Positions 46,543-56,011 of a stretch of DNA of 64,000 bases are shown piece after piece. The stretch covers positions 1-64,000 of the forward strand of contig CAZSIL010000001.1 in NCBI GenBank assembly GCA_964607025.1, written 5' to 3'. Position 1 is the stretch's first letter. Every line of letters begins with the position of its first letter. The DNA is from SIG565 sp964607025 (GTDB taxonomy: Bacteria > Bacillota > Clostridia > Oscillospirales > Acutalibacteraceae). The notes below the pieces were generated by a model. It had not been told where the DNA came from and did not search any database. It saw only the letters and a list, made by a program, of their open reading frames with translations. The position numbers and the translations under genes are program-made.

Positions 46543-47374
46543 GAGTTTTTTTATCTTTCTTTTTAAAAAGTAATATAAATACCGAAATGCCGAAGAGCAT
46601 TAGCCCTAAGATAAGCAAAAACAGTAAAATGTTATTAACATAGGCGCTTACAAACAAATGCATTGAGCGGGAGGAAATGCTGACTTTCTGAATAAATTCT
46701 CCGATTAACATAATCGCGGGGATAAGTCCTGCCATTAATCCGCCGCCGCAAAGTGAAAAGTATAAAAACCGTCGATTACCGTTACTCTTATTTAGCTTTA
46801 CTGTGAAAAAAACACCGAGCGCGGATAGTAAAAAAGTACCGAGCGTTCCAAACAAAAGAAAGCCGTTAAGTTTAGAAGCATAAAATGCCAGATACATAAA
46901 CACACTGTTTGCCGCCGTTTTTTCATACTTTTCGGCGCACAAATCGGCAAGATACGAGAGAGATTCATCGGTCACGTCAATATCCGATGCCAGTGCACCT
47001 GATGCGGCATAATCTTTAAACCATTTTATAAGTTTCTCCTTTAAATCGGCAGTTTCTACCGAGAATTTGCCTGAATTATATGCGTTATCAATGCATTCTT
47101 TATTAAGCTTTTCGAGTGTGGCGGTGTCCACCTTATCATCAAAATAATTTTCGGGTAGCCCACTCGGTATTGCAAGGGAAATAAGCCCTTCTTTTAATTC
47201 TTCGGCGGACAGTTGGTTGTATTTTGTGAATTTTACTGTGAAATTAATGTACCCTTTCGATGTTGCTACCGACAAGGCGGCGCAAACACAAAAAAGAAAT
47301 ATAAACATTGCTGTAATAACTGCGACGGTGTAATTTATAACAGTCCTTAAAATTTCTTTTTTCTTATCGGTCAT
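46529..47374 (-). CDS. Four-helix membrane protein of a sortase cassette, unknown function
   Basis: A 281-residue protein with one N-terminal membrane helix (about 13-36), an extracytoplasmic helical domain of about 120 residues rich in Asp, Glu and Lys (about 42-160), and three further helices (about 168-190, 203-225 and 245-270) with a basic cytoplasmic end. I do not recognise a family. It is the third gene of an operon after a sortase substrate and a sortase, so it may present or regulate sortase substrates. RBS GTAGGAGTA precedes the ATG. No clear terminator follows. Confidence 0.65.
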   Translation of the reverse strand: MTDKKKEILRTVINYTVAVITAMFIFLFCVCAALSVATSKGYINFTVKFTKYNQLSAEELKEGLISLAIPSGLPENYFDDKVDTATLEKLNKECIDNAYNSGKFSVETADLKEKLIKWFKDYAASGALASDIDVTDESLSYLADLCAEKYEKTAANSVFMYLAFYASKLNGFLLFGTLGTFLLSALGVFFTVKLNKSNGNRRFLYFSLCGGGLMAGLIPAIMLIGEFIQKVSISSRSMHLFVSAYVNNILLFLLILGLMLFGISVFILLFKKKDKKTLDLK

Positions 47375-47383
47375 ATAATACTC

Positions 47384-48055
47384 CTACTCGTTAAGCAATA
47401 TTTTCGGTCCCGAAATATACTCGCCATAAACAAAATAACGCTGCTTTGTAAGCCCCAACGCATTAAACGGGTAGCAGGTGTACAAAACGAGGTTTTCGTT
47501 TTCTGCATTTATGTCAAAAGCGGTGCGGTCGTTGAAACTCTTTATGGCGGTATCGGTTATTTTATAGGTATAAACTCCGTAATGAGTTTTAACCGTTATT
47601 ATACTGCCCACCTTAGCATCTTTAAGAGTCTTAAAGAACGAATTATTGTGTCCGCCAATAATTGTGGTTGAGCACATACCGGGGAAGGAGCTTCCTTTAT
47701 ACTGCCCCGCGCCGCGACGGAGCGTCTTACTGTCGTCACCAAAGAAAAGCGGACAATCAATATCGGTGCCTTCAATGGTAATCATACCGTATTTTGCACC
47801 TGAGACAGGAAAGGTTATTAAACTACTTGGAACGGTATCGGTATAACTGTGAAAAATCGCATCCGAATACAAATCGGTATAGCCATCATCCGTATCATAG
47901 TTCTGGGTATCGGTTGCCATCATACTCCATATATTAACAACGGAAGTTATTGCTGACCTTGCCGAGAAAAACAAAATCAGATATCCAAGTAAAGCAAAAG
48001 CTAATGGCACTAAAAAGAGCACCATTAGCTTTTTAAAATCAATACGTTTTAACAA
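47384..48055 (-). CDS. Sortase (class D/B-like transpeptidase)
   Basis: A 223-residue sortase with an N-terminal membrane helix (about 9-31) and the catalytic triad in expected order: His136 in TTIIGGHNNSFF, Cys194 in LVLYTCYPF (the TLxTC motif) and Arg206 in KQRYFVYGEY. It would cut a C-terminal sorting signal and link the protein to peptidoglycan or to itself. Class D seems most likely from the short length and N-terminal anchor. The start is a TTG at 48055, two bases after the substrate gene's stop, with no strong RBS, so coupling to the upstream gene is likely; an ATG 10 codons later is possible. Confidence 0.88.
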   Translation of the reverse strand: MLKRIDFKKLMVLFLVPLAFALLGYLILFFSARSAITSVVNIWSMMATDTQNYDTDDGYTDLYSDAIFHSYTDTVPSSLITFPVSGAKYGMITIEGTDIDCPLFFGDDSKTLRRGAGQYKGSSFPGMCSTTIIGGHNNSFFKTLKDAKVGSIITVKTHYGVYTYKITDTAIKSFNDRTAFDINAENENLVLYTCYPFNALGLTKQRYFVYGEYISGPKILLNE

Positions 48056-48057
48056 GA

Positions 48058-48627
48058 TTAAAACAACTTAACCTTTTTTGAAATTACAAAAGCGGCAACC
48101 ATAACAACTGCTAATGCTGCAGCGGTAACAACAATTGCGCTAACCTCGGCGCCTGTTGTTTTAATAATCGGCTTAGAGTCAAACACGTCAACAGGAGTAT
48201 TTCCGCTGTTATCAGTGATAACTACGTGTGTCTCTTCGAAATCGTAGGTAAGAGTAAGCTCAACTACCTCACAAGCTTTCTGACCTAATGCGAGAATTTC
48301 TTCCTTATGTGCTGCGGGGAGTTTTTCCATATGGAACTCTTTGTCGGGTGTTGCATCATGCTTTAAAATTTCAGCACCTTCATTGACATAACTAATGATT
48401 TCATCTGCTTGGTCTTTTGTAATATCGGTGGTTAAGAAATGGTTCTTTGCCTGTGCGATATACTCATCAGGAATATGATACTTGGTTGTACCAAGCTGGA
48501 TATACTGATCAAGTGTGTCGAGAATTCTCTGCTCATCAGCATTAATAGCACCTGCAGCGCTAACACCAATACAACAAGGAATTGCGATAAGTAATAAAGC
48601 AAAGAAAACGGCTAACAATTTTTTCAT
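48058..48627 (-). CDS. Putative dedicated sortase substrate
   Basis: A 189-residue secreted protein: signal peptide about 1-25 ending VSAAG, a helical domain (about 28-120), and a beta-rich segment (about 121-150). The C-terminus is a sorting-signal-like tail: PIIKTTGAE (153-161), a hydrophobic helix (about 162-183) and a positive end KKVKLF. The motif IKTTG would be a variant of LPxTG. Immediate linkage to a sortase gene supports substrate status. No known domain is recognised in the body. Promoter at 48663-48691 and RBS GAGGTATC upstream. Confidence 0.7.
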   Translation of the reverse strand: MKKLLAVFFALLLIAIPCCIGVSAAGAINADEQRILDTLDQYIQLGTTKYHIPDEYIAQAKNHFLTTDITKDQADEIISYVNEGAEILKHDATPDKEFHMEKLPAAHKEEILALGQKACEVVELTLTYDFEETHVVITDNSGNTPVDVFDSKPIIKTTGAEVSAIVVTAAALAVVMVAAFVISKKVKLF

Positions 48628-48662
48628 AGCGATACCTCACTTAAATAAAATTTTACAAATAT

Positions 48663-48691
48663 AGTATACAACATTAGTTTTGGTTTGTAAA
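48663..48691 (-). promoter_or_regulatory. Promoter of the sortase cassette
   Basis: Read on the minus strand: TTTACA (48691-48686), 17-bp spacer, TATACT (48668-48663). Confidence 0.65.
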
Positions 48692-48731
48692 GAACTTTTT
48701 TACAAAATCCACAATAATTTTTTTTGTGCAC

Positions 48732-48760
48732 TTGATAAAGACACTTATGTATAGTATAAT
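48732..48760 (+). promoter_or_regulatory. Sigma-A promoter of miaB
   Basis: TTGATA at 48732-48737, 17-bp spacer, TATAAT at 48755-48760. Confidence 0.75.
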
Positions 48761-48798
48761 ATATACTGAATTAAATTATACTTTTGTCAGGTGTTTTA

Positions 48799-50181
48799 AT
48801 GTTTAAAGAGCAATTAGGATATATTGAGAAAATTAAAGAACTCGTCGCCGCGCGTTACGGAGCGCCCAAGGCGTGTATAAACACGTATGGCTGTCAACAA
48901 AACGTGAGTGATTCAGAGCACATAAAGGGTATGCTCGAAAAAATGGGGTATTCGTTTACCGAAGATGCCGCGACTGCAGATTTTGTGCTTTTTAATACCT
49001 GTGCTGTGCGCGAACACGCGGAAGACAGGGTTTACGGAAATATAGGAACTATGAAGGCGCTCAAAAAAGCGCGTCCCGATATGATAGTGGCAGTTTGCGG
49101 CTGTATGGCACAGCAAGAAAAGGTTGCTGAGCGAATCAAAAAAAGTTATCCGTATGTTGATATTCTTTTCGGCACCCATGTGCTTCACCGTCTGCCTGAA
49201 TATATTTATCGCAGATTAAATGGTTCCAAGCGTATTTTTGATATTTCAACTGATACAAAGCATATAGTTGAGGGTATGCCCGTCCACCGCGATAAAACGG
49301 TTAAGGGTTGGCTTCCGATTATGTACGGCTGCGATAATTTCTGCACCTACTGTATTGTGCCGTATGTAAGAGGTCGCGAACGCTCAAGAGCATCTTGTGA
49401 AATATTAAAAGAAGCCGAGCAAATGATAGCCGCAGGTGTTAAGGACATAACCTTGCTCGGTCAAAACGTAAATTCCTACGGCAAGGGACTTAGTGAAGAT
49501 ATAAATTTCGCGAAACTTATCCAAAAAATCAACGCTATCCCGGGGGATTTTCGCATAAGGTTTATGACTTCGCACCCGAAGGACTGCACACTGGAACTTC
49601 TTGATACAATGCGGGACTGTGAAAAGGTAGCCCATCATTTACACCTGCCCGTACAATGCGGAAATAACAGGGTTCTCGGTGCTATGAACAGACGTTATAC
49701 AAGAGAAAAGTATTTATCCCTCATAGAACAAGCAAGAAGCCGTATGCCCGATTTATCCATTACGAGCGATATTATCGTGGGCTTCCCAGGAGAAACCTAC
49801 GAAGAGTTTTGCGATACGCTATCTCTTGTAAAGGAAGTAGAATACAATTCACTTTTTACCTTTATCTATTCGGCGCGTCCCGGTACGCCTGCCGCCGAAA
49901 TGCCTGATACGGTAAGCCGCGCTGAGAAGGGCAAGTGGTTTAGTGAATTGCTTGAATTACAAGACAAAATCGGCAAACAAAAACAAAGCGATATGAAAGG
50001 CAAAACATACCGCGTTTTGTGTGAAGAAGAAAGTGAAAATGAGGGTTTTATATTAGCCCGAACAAACGGCACAGACGTAATAGAATTTTCAGGAGATAAA
50101 AATCTTATCGGCAAATTTGTATACGTAAAGGTAACTGATACAAATAATGTACTCAAAGGTACTTTGATAGAAAAATATTAA
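48799..50181 (+). CDS. miaB: tRNA-2-methylthio-N6-dimethylallyladenosine synthase
   Basis: A 460-residue radical-SAM methylthiotransferase. The N-terminal UPF0004 domain has its three cluster cysteines in NTYGCQQN, FNTCAVREHAEDR and CGCMAQQE. The radical SAM motif is CDNFCTYC (about 180), followed by GRERSR, LLGQNVNSYG, HLPVQCG and DIIVGFPGET, and the C-terminal 60 residues are a TRAM domain. It adds the methylthio group to i6A37 in tRNAs; miaA, which makes i6A, is in the same cluster (55076). Start at ATG 48799 after CAGGTG; 11 bases before the ricA-like gene. Confidence 0.95.
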   Translation: MFKEQLGYIEKIKELVAARYGAPKACINTYGCQQNVSDSEHIKGMLEKMGYSFTEDAATADFVLFNTCAVREHAEDRVYGNIGTMKALKKARPDMIVAVCGCMAQQEKVAERIKKSYPYVDILFGTHVLHRLPEYIYRRLNGSKRIFDISTDTKHIVEGMPVHRDKTVKGWLPIMYGCDNFCTYCIVPYVRGRERSRASCEILKEAEQMIAAGVKDITLLGQNVNSYGKGLSEDINFAKLIQKINAIPGDFRIRFMTSHPKDCTLELLDTMRDCEKVAHHLHLPVQCGNNRVLGAMNRRYTREKYLSLIEQARSRMPDLSITSDIIVGFPGETYEEFCDTLSLVKEVEYNSLFTFIYSARPGTPAAEMPDTVSRAEKGKWFSELLELQDKIGKQKQSDMKGKTYRVLCEEESENEGFILARTNGTDVIEFSGDKNLIGKFVYVKVTDTNNVLKGTLIEKY

Positions 50182-50192
50182 GGAGAATTATT

Positions 50193-50594
50193 ATGGACGT
50201 AATTTTAGCAGCAAGACAGTTGGGTGAAGCTTTGCAAGCCGACCCAGCTTACGTAAGATTCGCAAAGGCAATGATTGATAGTGAGAAGGATACCGATTTA
50301 CAGGATAAAATCGGTAAGTTCAATATAGCCCGTATGAATCTTGATAATGAACTTTCCAAGGAAGAGCGAGAAGAAGAAAAGATTAAGTCAATGAACGAAG
50401 AACTACGCGCTCTTTATAATGAAATTATGGAAAATCCCGCAATGGTCGAGTACAACGAAGCACGCGCAGCGGTGGATAAAATTCTGGCTGACGTTAATAC
50501 CATTATCAGTATGTGTGCGCAAGGCGCTGACCCAAAAACGTGTGAAATTAACAACTGCACACACGACTGTTCAACATGCGGCGGTTGCCACTAA
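50193..50594 (+). CDS. YlbF/YmcA-family protein (RicA-like) with Cys-rich tail
   Basis: A 133-residue helical protein of the YlbF/YmcA family: ILAARQLGEALQADPAYVRF at the start and IMENPAMVEYNEARAAVDKIL near the end of the helical bundle. The last 25 residues hold seven cysteines (ending CTHDCSTCGGCH), consistent with a metal or Fe-S site. In Bacillus the miaB-ymcA-mutS neighbourhood encodes RicA (YmcA), which with YlbF and YaaT carries Fe-S clusters and promotes RNase Y cutting and Spo0A phosphorylation. The same position here supports RicA. RBS AAGGAGAATT. Confidence 0.82.
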   Translation: MDVILAARQLGEALQADPAYVRFAKAMIDSEKDTDLQDKIGKFNIARMNLDNELSKEEREEEKIKSMNEELRALYNEIMENPAMVEYNEARAAVDKILADVNTIISMCAQGADPKTCEINNCTHDCSTCGGCH

Positions 50595-50635
50595 TATTTT
50601 AGATTAACAATAATTCGAAAGAATAGGGATGTTTA

Positions 50636-53233
50636 ATGGCTGATTTATCACCGATGATGCGGCAGTATATGGATATTAAAAGCCACCATGAAGATAGTAT
50701 ACTGTTTTTCCGCTTGGGCGATTTCTACGAAATGTTTTTTGAGGATGCGAAAATAGCATCGGAAGAACTGGATCTTGTGCTAACGGGCAAAGATTGCGGT
50801 CTTAAAGAACGCGCCCCGATGTGCGGTGTGCCGTATCACAGTTGCGATGGTTATATCGCCCGTCTGATTGAACGTGGATACAAGGTTGCTATTTGTGAGC
50901 AGGTGGAAGACCCCGCAACTGCAAAAGGCATCGTAAAGCGTGATGTTGTAAAAATTATCACTCCCGGCACAGTGCTTGAAGATACCATGCTTGATGAAGG
51001 TAAAAACAATTATGTTTGTGCCGCAGTACTCATGGATAAGGTGTACGGCGTATGTTTTGCCGATGCATCTACGGGAGAACTTCGTGTTACCGAAATTTCG
51101 GGTGATAGTGCCGAAAAGCGCCTTATAAACGAAATAGGCAGTTTTTCTCCAAGAGAAATTTTACTCCCAGAAAACAATATAATTGAAGCCGCGGCGCAGT
51201 TCGTTAAAGAACGTCTTAGCGGCTCGGTAACAGTAAGAGAAAAAGAGAGCTTTGACTTAAAGTTTACGGCTGATCGAGTGCTAAAGCATTTTGACGTAAT
51301 TAGTATCGGTAAACTAGGCGTACCTGAAAACTCTGCTGCCGCCACCGCTCTTGCGGCGGTTATTGAATATTTGTATGAAACGGGTATGTCACATACATTG
51401 GCTGTAAATAAGGTTGATTTTTATACCGAAAAGCAGTTTATGAATATCGATTTGACTACAATCAGAAATCTGGAAATTGCGGAAACGATGCGGCTGAAAT
51501 CTAAACGCGGCTCTCTGCTTTGGGTGCTTGATAAAACAAAAACTGCCATGGGAAAACGTCTGCTTCGCAGTTGGGTTGAGAAACCTCTCATGGATATTAA
51601 TATAATAAATTCCCGCCAAAACGCTACAGAAGAGCTTGTAAATAATGCTTTGTTGCGAGGGGAACTTATAAATTGTTTATCGTATGTTAAGGACCTTGAG
51701 CGAATTATTACCAAAACCGTTTACGGTACTGCAAACGGCAGAGATTTAAGAAAGCTTTGCTCAACGCTTGAAGTTTTGCCGACAATAAAGAAATTGCTGA
51801 GCGTTTCAAAAACAAAAATGTTATCGGCTATAGATAATGACATCGATTTACTTGATGATATCCGCATACTTATCGATACGGGAATTGCGCTCGAGCCACC
51901 TATGTCGGTTAAGGAAGGAGAAGTAATAAGGGACGGTTATAACAGCGAGGTTGACGAACTGCGCCGAGCTGTAAAAAGCGGCGCCACCTTTGTTGCTGAT
52001 ATTGAAGCCGCCGAGCGCGAAAAAACAGGTATTAAAAATTTGCGTGTGCGCTTTAACCGAGTTTTCGGTTATTATATCGAGGTTACAAATTCATTTCTTG
52101 ATAAAGTGCCCGAACATTACATAAGAAAACAAACGCTCACAAACTGTGAACGTTTTATAACCGAAGAACTAAAGAAAGTGGAAAACTACGTTTTAGGTGC
52201 TAAAGAACACGTAACGGCGCTTGAATATGAGATTTTCTGTGACATACGAAATAAAACCGCCGAACAGGTTTTGCGTTTTCAAAAAACCGCTGCGGCTTTG
52301 GCGCGGCTTGATGTTTTGTGTTCCTTTGCGGCAGTTGCAGTAGAAAATTCCTACTGCCGTCCTATGCTTAACACCGAAGGTGTGTTTACTGTAAATGGCG
52401 GTAGACACCCTGTCGTTGAAAAGGTGCTTAAAACTCCGTTTGTTTCAAACGACACTTTTTTGAACGATAATGACGATAGGTGCCTTATAATAACAGGACC
52501 GAATATGGCGGGTAAATCTACATATATGCGTCAGGTTGCCATAATTGCGATTATGGCGCAAATTGGTTCGTTTGTACCGGCAAATTCGGCAAACGTGAGC
52601 ATTATTGATGCGGTGTTTACGCGTGTTGGCGCGTCGGATGACTTAGCAAGTGGACAGTCAACCTTTATGCTTGAGATGAACGAGGTTGCCAATATACTTA
52701 AAAATGCCACGAGAAACAGTTTACTCATTTTTGATGAAATTGGCCGAGGTACGTCTACCTTTGACGGTATGGCGATAGCCAAGGCGGTGCTTGAATTTGT
52801 TGCCGACCGCAAAACGCTCGGTGCCAAAACATTATTTGCGACGCATTACCACGAACTCACACAATGTGAGTTCGAATTAAAGGGTGTAAAAAACTATAAC
52901 ATTGCCGTTAAAAAACGTGGTGATGATATTATATTCCTTCGCCGTATTGTTCGCGGCGGCGCGGATGAAAGCTACGGTATCGAGGTTGCAAAACTTTCAG
53001 GTATACCGACGAGTGTTATTAACCGAGCAAAAGTAATTTTGGGCGAGGTGGTAAATAACGGCGTTTCGGCACCAATGAGAACGGGTGTTACAGAGCAAAA
53101 CCAGATATCTATTGAAAGCGTGAATGCCGATTCTATTTACAGTGAACTCAAAGCGATTGACGTTGATACGCTAACCCCCATTGAAGCAATGAAAATACTT
53201 TACGATTTGTCCGACAAAGCAAAATCATTATAA
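50636..53233 (+). CDS. mutS: DNA mismatch repair protein MutS
   Basis: An 865-residue protein with all MutS domains: the mismatch-recognition domain with FFRLGDFYEMFFEDA (Phe-x-Glu at about 32-34), connector, lever and clamp. The ATPase has Walker A ITGPNMAGKSTYMRQ (about 622-636), DDLASGQSTFMLEM, Walker B LLIFDEIGRGTS and ATHYHEL. It detects mismatches and recruits MutL. Start ATG 50636; 19 bases before mutL. Normal length, no sign of a MutS2 Smr domain. Confidence 0.97.
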   Translation: MADLSPMMRQYMDIKSHHEDSILFFRLGDFYEMFFEDAKIASEELDLVLTGKDCGLKERAPMCGVPYHSCDGYIARLIERGYKVAICEQVEDPATAKGIVKRDVVKIITPGTVLEDTMLDEGKNNYVCAAVLMDKVYGVCFADASTGELRVTEISGDSAEKRLINEIGSFSPREILLPENNIIEAAAQFVKERLSGSVTVREKESFDLKFTADRVLKHFDVISIGKLGVPENSAAATALAAVIEYLYETGMSHTLAVNKVDFYTEKQFMNIDLTTIRNLEIAETMRLKSKRGSLLWVLDKTKTAMGKRLLRSWVEKPLMDINIINSRQNATEELVNNALLRGELINCLSYVKDLERIITKTVYGTANGRDLRKLCSTLEVLPTIKKLLSVSKTKMLSAIDNDIDLLDDIRILIDTGIALEPPMSVKEGEVIRDGYNSEVDELRRAVKSGATFVADIEAAEREKTGIKNLRVRFNRVFGYYIEVTNSFLDKVPEHYIRKQTLTNCERFITEELKKVENYVLGAKEHVTALEYEIFCDIRNKTAEQVLRFQKTAAALARLDVLCSFAAVAVENSYCRPMLNTEGVFTVNGGRHPVVEKVLKTPFVSNDTFLNDNDDRCLIITGPNMAGKSTYMRQVAIIAIMAQIGSFVPANSANVSIIDAVFTRVGASDDLASGQSTFMLEMNEVANILKNATRNSLLIFDEIGRGTSTFDGMAIAKAVLEFVADRKTLGAKTLFATHYHELTQCEFELKGVKNYNIAVKKRGDDIIFLRRIVRGGADESYGIEVAKLSGIPTSVINRAKVILGEVVNNGVSAPMRTGVTEQNQISIESVNADSIYSELKAIDVDTLTPIEAMKILYDLSDKAKSL

Positions 53234-53252
53234 AAGAAAGGAGATACCGCCA

Positions 53253-55076
53253 GTGAACAAAATAAACGTGTTACCAAAAGATATAGCCGAACTTATAGCC
53301 GCGGGTGAAGTTGTTGAACGCCCCGGCGCCGTTATAAAGGAACTCATAGAAAACTCGGTTGATGCGGGAGCGACAAAAATTACTGTTGAAATAAAGCGCG
53401 GCGGTATCCTTTATATGTCGGTAACCGATAATGGCTCTGGTATTGCAAGAAACGACGTCCCCACTGCATTTAAACGCCACGCAACAAGTAAAATAAGCAC
53501 GGCGGCTGACCTTGATTCGATATATACTCTTGGTTTCCGCGGCGAAGCGTTGGCGGCAATTTCGGCGGTTTCCAAAACCGAGATTATTACCCGCACTAAA
53601 GAAGAAATGGACGGCACTTTATGTGTTATAGAAGGCGGAATTCAAACCGTCTTTGAAGAAGTAGGGTGCGATGTTGGAACCATAATAACCGTTAGGGATA
53701 TTTTTTATAATACGCCCGCGCGTATGAAGTTTTTAAAGAGCGACGTTACAGAAGCTAACCATATCGCCGCAATAGTTGACCGTATGGCGTTATCACACCC
53801 CGAAATCGCCTTCCGTTTTATACGTGACGGTAAACAGATGCTTGTAACATCGGGCGACGGGGATTTAAACAATGTTATTTATTCGGTCTTAGGCAGAGAA
53901 TTTGCATCATCGCTAATAAAAGCAGAGGACACGATAGAAGGTATAAAGGTTTCGGGTATGGTGTGCAAACCTGTGTATTGCAAACAAAACCGCAACGGAG
54001 AGTTTTTCTTCCTTAATGGCCGTCTGATTCGTTCCAACACCGCTATGGCGGCGCTCGAACAGGCGTATAAAAATTCGGCTATGGTGGGTAAGTTTCCGTG
54101 TTGTGTTTTGTTTATTACTGTGCCGCCCGAAACTGTAGATGTTAATGTACATCCGGCAAAAACCGAGGTGCGTTTTTCGGATGAGCGTAAAATTTTCAAT
54201 GCGGTGTATTATACAGTAAAAAATTCGTTGAACTCAGGGGATACAAGGCCTGAAATTAAGATTAAACCTACCTTTAATCCGTATACTCCTGTATTTACTG
54301 AAAAAGCCGAGCAAACGGTAATTGATGTAAAGGAGTCGGGAACGACAGCTATAAAACATTTTACACCACCCAAGCCAAGAGAGGACAAACTCATATTTAA
54401 AAGCCCTAAATTTGAGTATCCCGTTTTTGAAGAAAACAAAATCGAAACAACCTCAGTAAAGGCAGAAGAAAGCATTGCCGAAGTGGTAAAAAATGTTGCT
54501 ACCGAAGTTCGCTATATAGGTCAGGCATTTAACACTTATATAATTGCCGAGCGCGATAACGAAATTTATTTAATCGATAAACATGCCGCGCACGAGCGGA
54601 TTCTTTACAATGCGCTAAAACAAAATAATGAGATTCAAATTCAGGAATTATTAGTACCGCTTACCGTAACACTCACGAAGGAGGAGTATTCGGCTATTAT
54701 AAATAATACCGATTTGCTTTTATCTGCCGGCTTTGAAACCGAAGATTTCGGTAATGGTACAGTAATTATAAGGGCGGTACCGGCACCTCTTAAGGACCAA
54801 GACATAAATCTGCTGATAACCGAAATTGCCGAAACCCTTAATATGACGGGAGCAGTAAATTCTGAACGGCTTGATGATATTTTCCACACTGTTGCTTGCA
54901 AGGCGGCAATAAAGGGAAATAAATACACAACCGATTATGAGCTAAAAGCGTTGGCGGAAAATGTGCTGGGAAGCAATACGGTTATGTACTGTCCGCACGG
55001 GCGCCCCGTAGCATTTAAACTTACCAAAAAAGAACTCGAAAAGCATTTCGGACGCACGGGAAGTGTGGATGTATAA
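53253..55076 (+). CDS. mutL: DNA mismatch repair protein MutL
   Basis: A 607-residue protein. The N-terminal GHKL ATPase (about 1-330) has VIKELIENSVDAGA, DNGSGI, HATSKI and GFRGEALAAI. A variable linker (about 335-430) and a C-terminal dimerisation/endonuclease domain follow. The endonuclease motif reads DKHAAHERILYN where DQHA(X)2E(X)4E is usual; the last Glu is Asn. CPHGRP near the C-terminus is intact, so nicking activity is still likely. No mutH is expected. GTG start at 53253 with AAAGGAGATA. The stop overlaps the miaA start. Confidence 0.95.
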   Translation: MNKINVLPKDIAELIAAGEVVERPGAVIKELIENSVDAGATKITVEIKRGGILYMSVTDNGSGIARNDVPTAFKRHATSKISTAADLDSIYTLGFRGEALAAISAVSKTEIITRTKEEMDGTLCVIEGGIQTVFEEVGCDVGTIITVRDIFYNTPARMKFLKSDVTEANHIAAIVDRMALSHPEIAFRFIRDGKQMLVTSGDGDLNNVIYSVLGREFASSLIKAEDTIEGIKVSGMVCKPVYCKQNRNGEFFFLNGRLIRSNTAMAALEQAYKNSAMVGKFPCCVLFITVPPETVDVNVHPAKTEVRFSDERKIFNAVYYTVKNSLNSGDTRPEIKIKPTFNPYTPVFTEKAEQTVIDVKESGTTAIKHFTPPKPREDKLIFKSPKFEYPVFEENKIETTSVKAEESIAEVVKNVATEVRYIGQAFNTYIIAERDNEIYLIDKHAAHERILYNALKQNNEIQIQELLVPLTVTLTKEEYSAIINNTDLLLSAGFETEDFGNGTVIIRAVPAPLKDQDINLLITEIAETLNMTGAVNSERLDDIFHTVACKAAIKGNKYTTDYELKALAENVLGSNTVMYCPHGRPVAFKLTKKELEKHFGRTGSVDV

Positions 55077-56011
55077 TGGAGAATAAAAAAATCCCCCTTA
55101 TTTGCGTTGTTGGACCTACAGCATCAGGAAAAACCGGTCTTGGTATAGAACTTGCTAAACGGTATAACGGTGAGATAGTATCTGCCGACTCAATGCAAAT
55201 ATATAAAGGTATATCGATAGCATCCGCTGCCGCAACAAAGACGGAAATGCAGGGAATAGAGCATCATTTGTTAGAGTTCTTGGAATTAACTGATACCTTT
55301 TCTGTTGCGGATTATGTAAACCTCGCAAAAAAGACAGTTCACGAGATTTACAGCCGTGGAAAGCAACCCATTTTGGTTGGAGGAACGGGACTTTATATAA
55401 ACTCATTGGTAGACGGCATAACCTTCGCTGAGCAGGAAGATAACGGTAAAGTCCGAGAAGAATTAGAAAAAGAATTGGCTACTTTCGGTGCTGAGTATAT
55501 GCTGGAAAAACTAAATGAAATAGACCACGAAGCCGCCAGAAAACTGCATCCTAATAACTCGCGCAGAATCTTGCGTGCGCTTGAGGTTTACAAAACAACA
55601 GGCAAAACTTTTTCAGAGCAAAATGAGTTATCCAAACTGCAGGACAACCCTTTTGATACAGTGATTATCGGTATTACTTATAAGGAACGCGAAAAACTAT
55701 ATGAGAGAATAAATCTGCGTGTTGATAAAATGCTTGAAAATTCGTTGCTTAGTGAAGCCGAAACCACGCTTTTTCTTAAAAACGGTGTGGGCGCGGCTCA
55801 GGCGATAGGTCACAAAGAATTGCATAAATATTTACTTGGCGAAGCAACGCTTGAGGAAGCGGTGGAAACCTTAAAACGTGAAACCAGGCGGTATGCCAAG
55901 CGTCAACTGACGTGGTTTAGGCGACGTGAGGATGTTAATTGGGTCTTCGCCGACACCGAAAACGTACTTGAAAGAGCAATAGAAATTATTGATGGGAGAT
56001 TCAAAGTTTGA
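55076..56011 (+). CDS. miaA: tRNA dimethylallyltransferase
   Basis: A 311-residue enzyme adding the isoprenoid group to A37 of tRNAs reading UNN codons. The P-loop is GPTASGKTGLGIELA (about 13-27), then SADSMQIYKG, GGTGLYINSLVDGI (about 101-114), and the C-terminal KRETRRYAKRQLTWFRRR. Together with miaB in the same cluster it gives ms2i6A. It overlaps mutL by one base and the following gene by 4 bases. Length is normal. Confidence 0.96.
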   Translation: MENKKIPLICVVGPTASGKTGLGIELAKRYNGEIVSADSMQIYKGISIASAAATKTEMQGIEHHLLEFLELTDTFSVADYVNLAKKTVHEIYSRGKQPILVGGTGLYINSLVDGITFAEQEDNGKVREELEKELATFGAEYMLEKLNEIDHEAARKLHPNNSRRILRALEVYKTTGKTFSEQNELSKLQDNPFDTVIIGITYKEREKLYERINLRVDKMLENSLLSEAETTLFLKNGVGAAQAIGHKELHKYLLGEATLEEAVETLKRETRRYAKRQLTWFRRREDVNWVFADTENVLERAIEIIDGRFKV

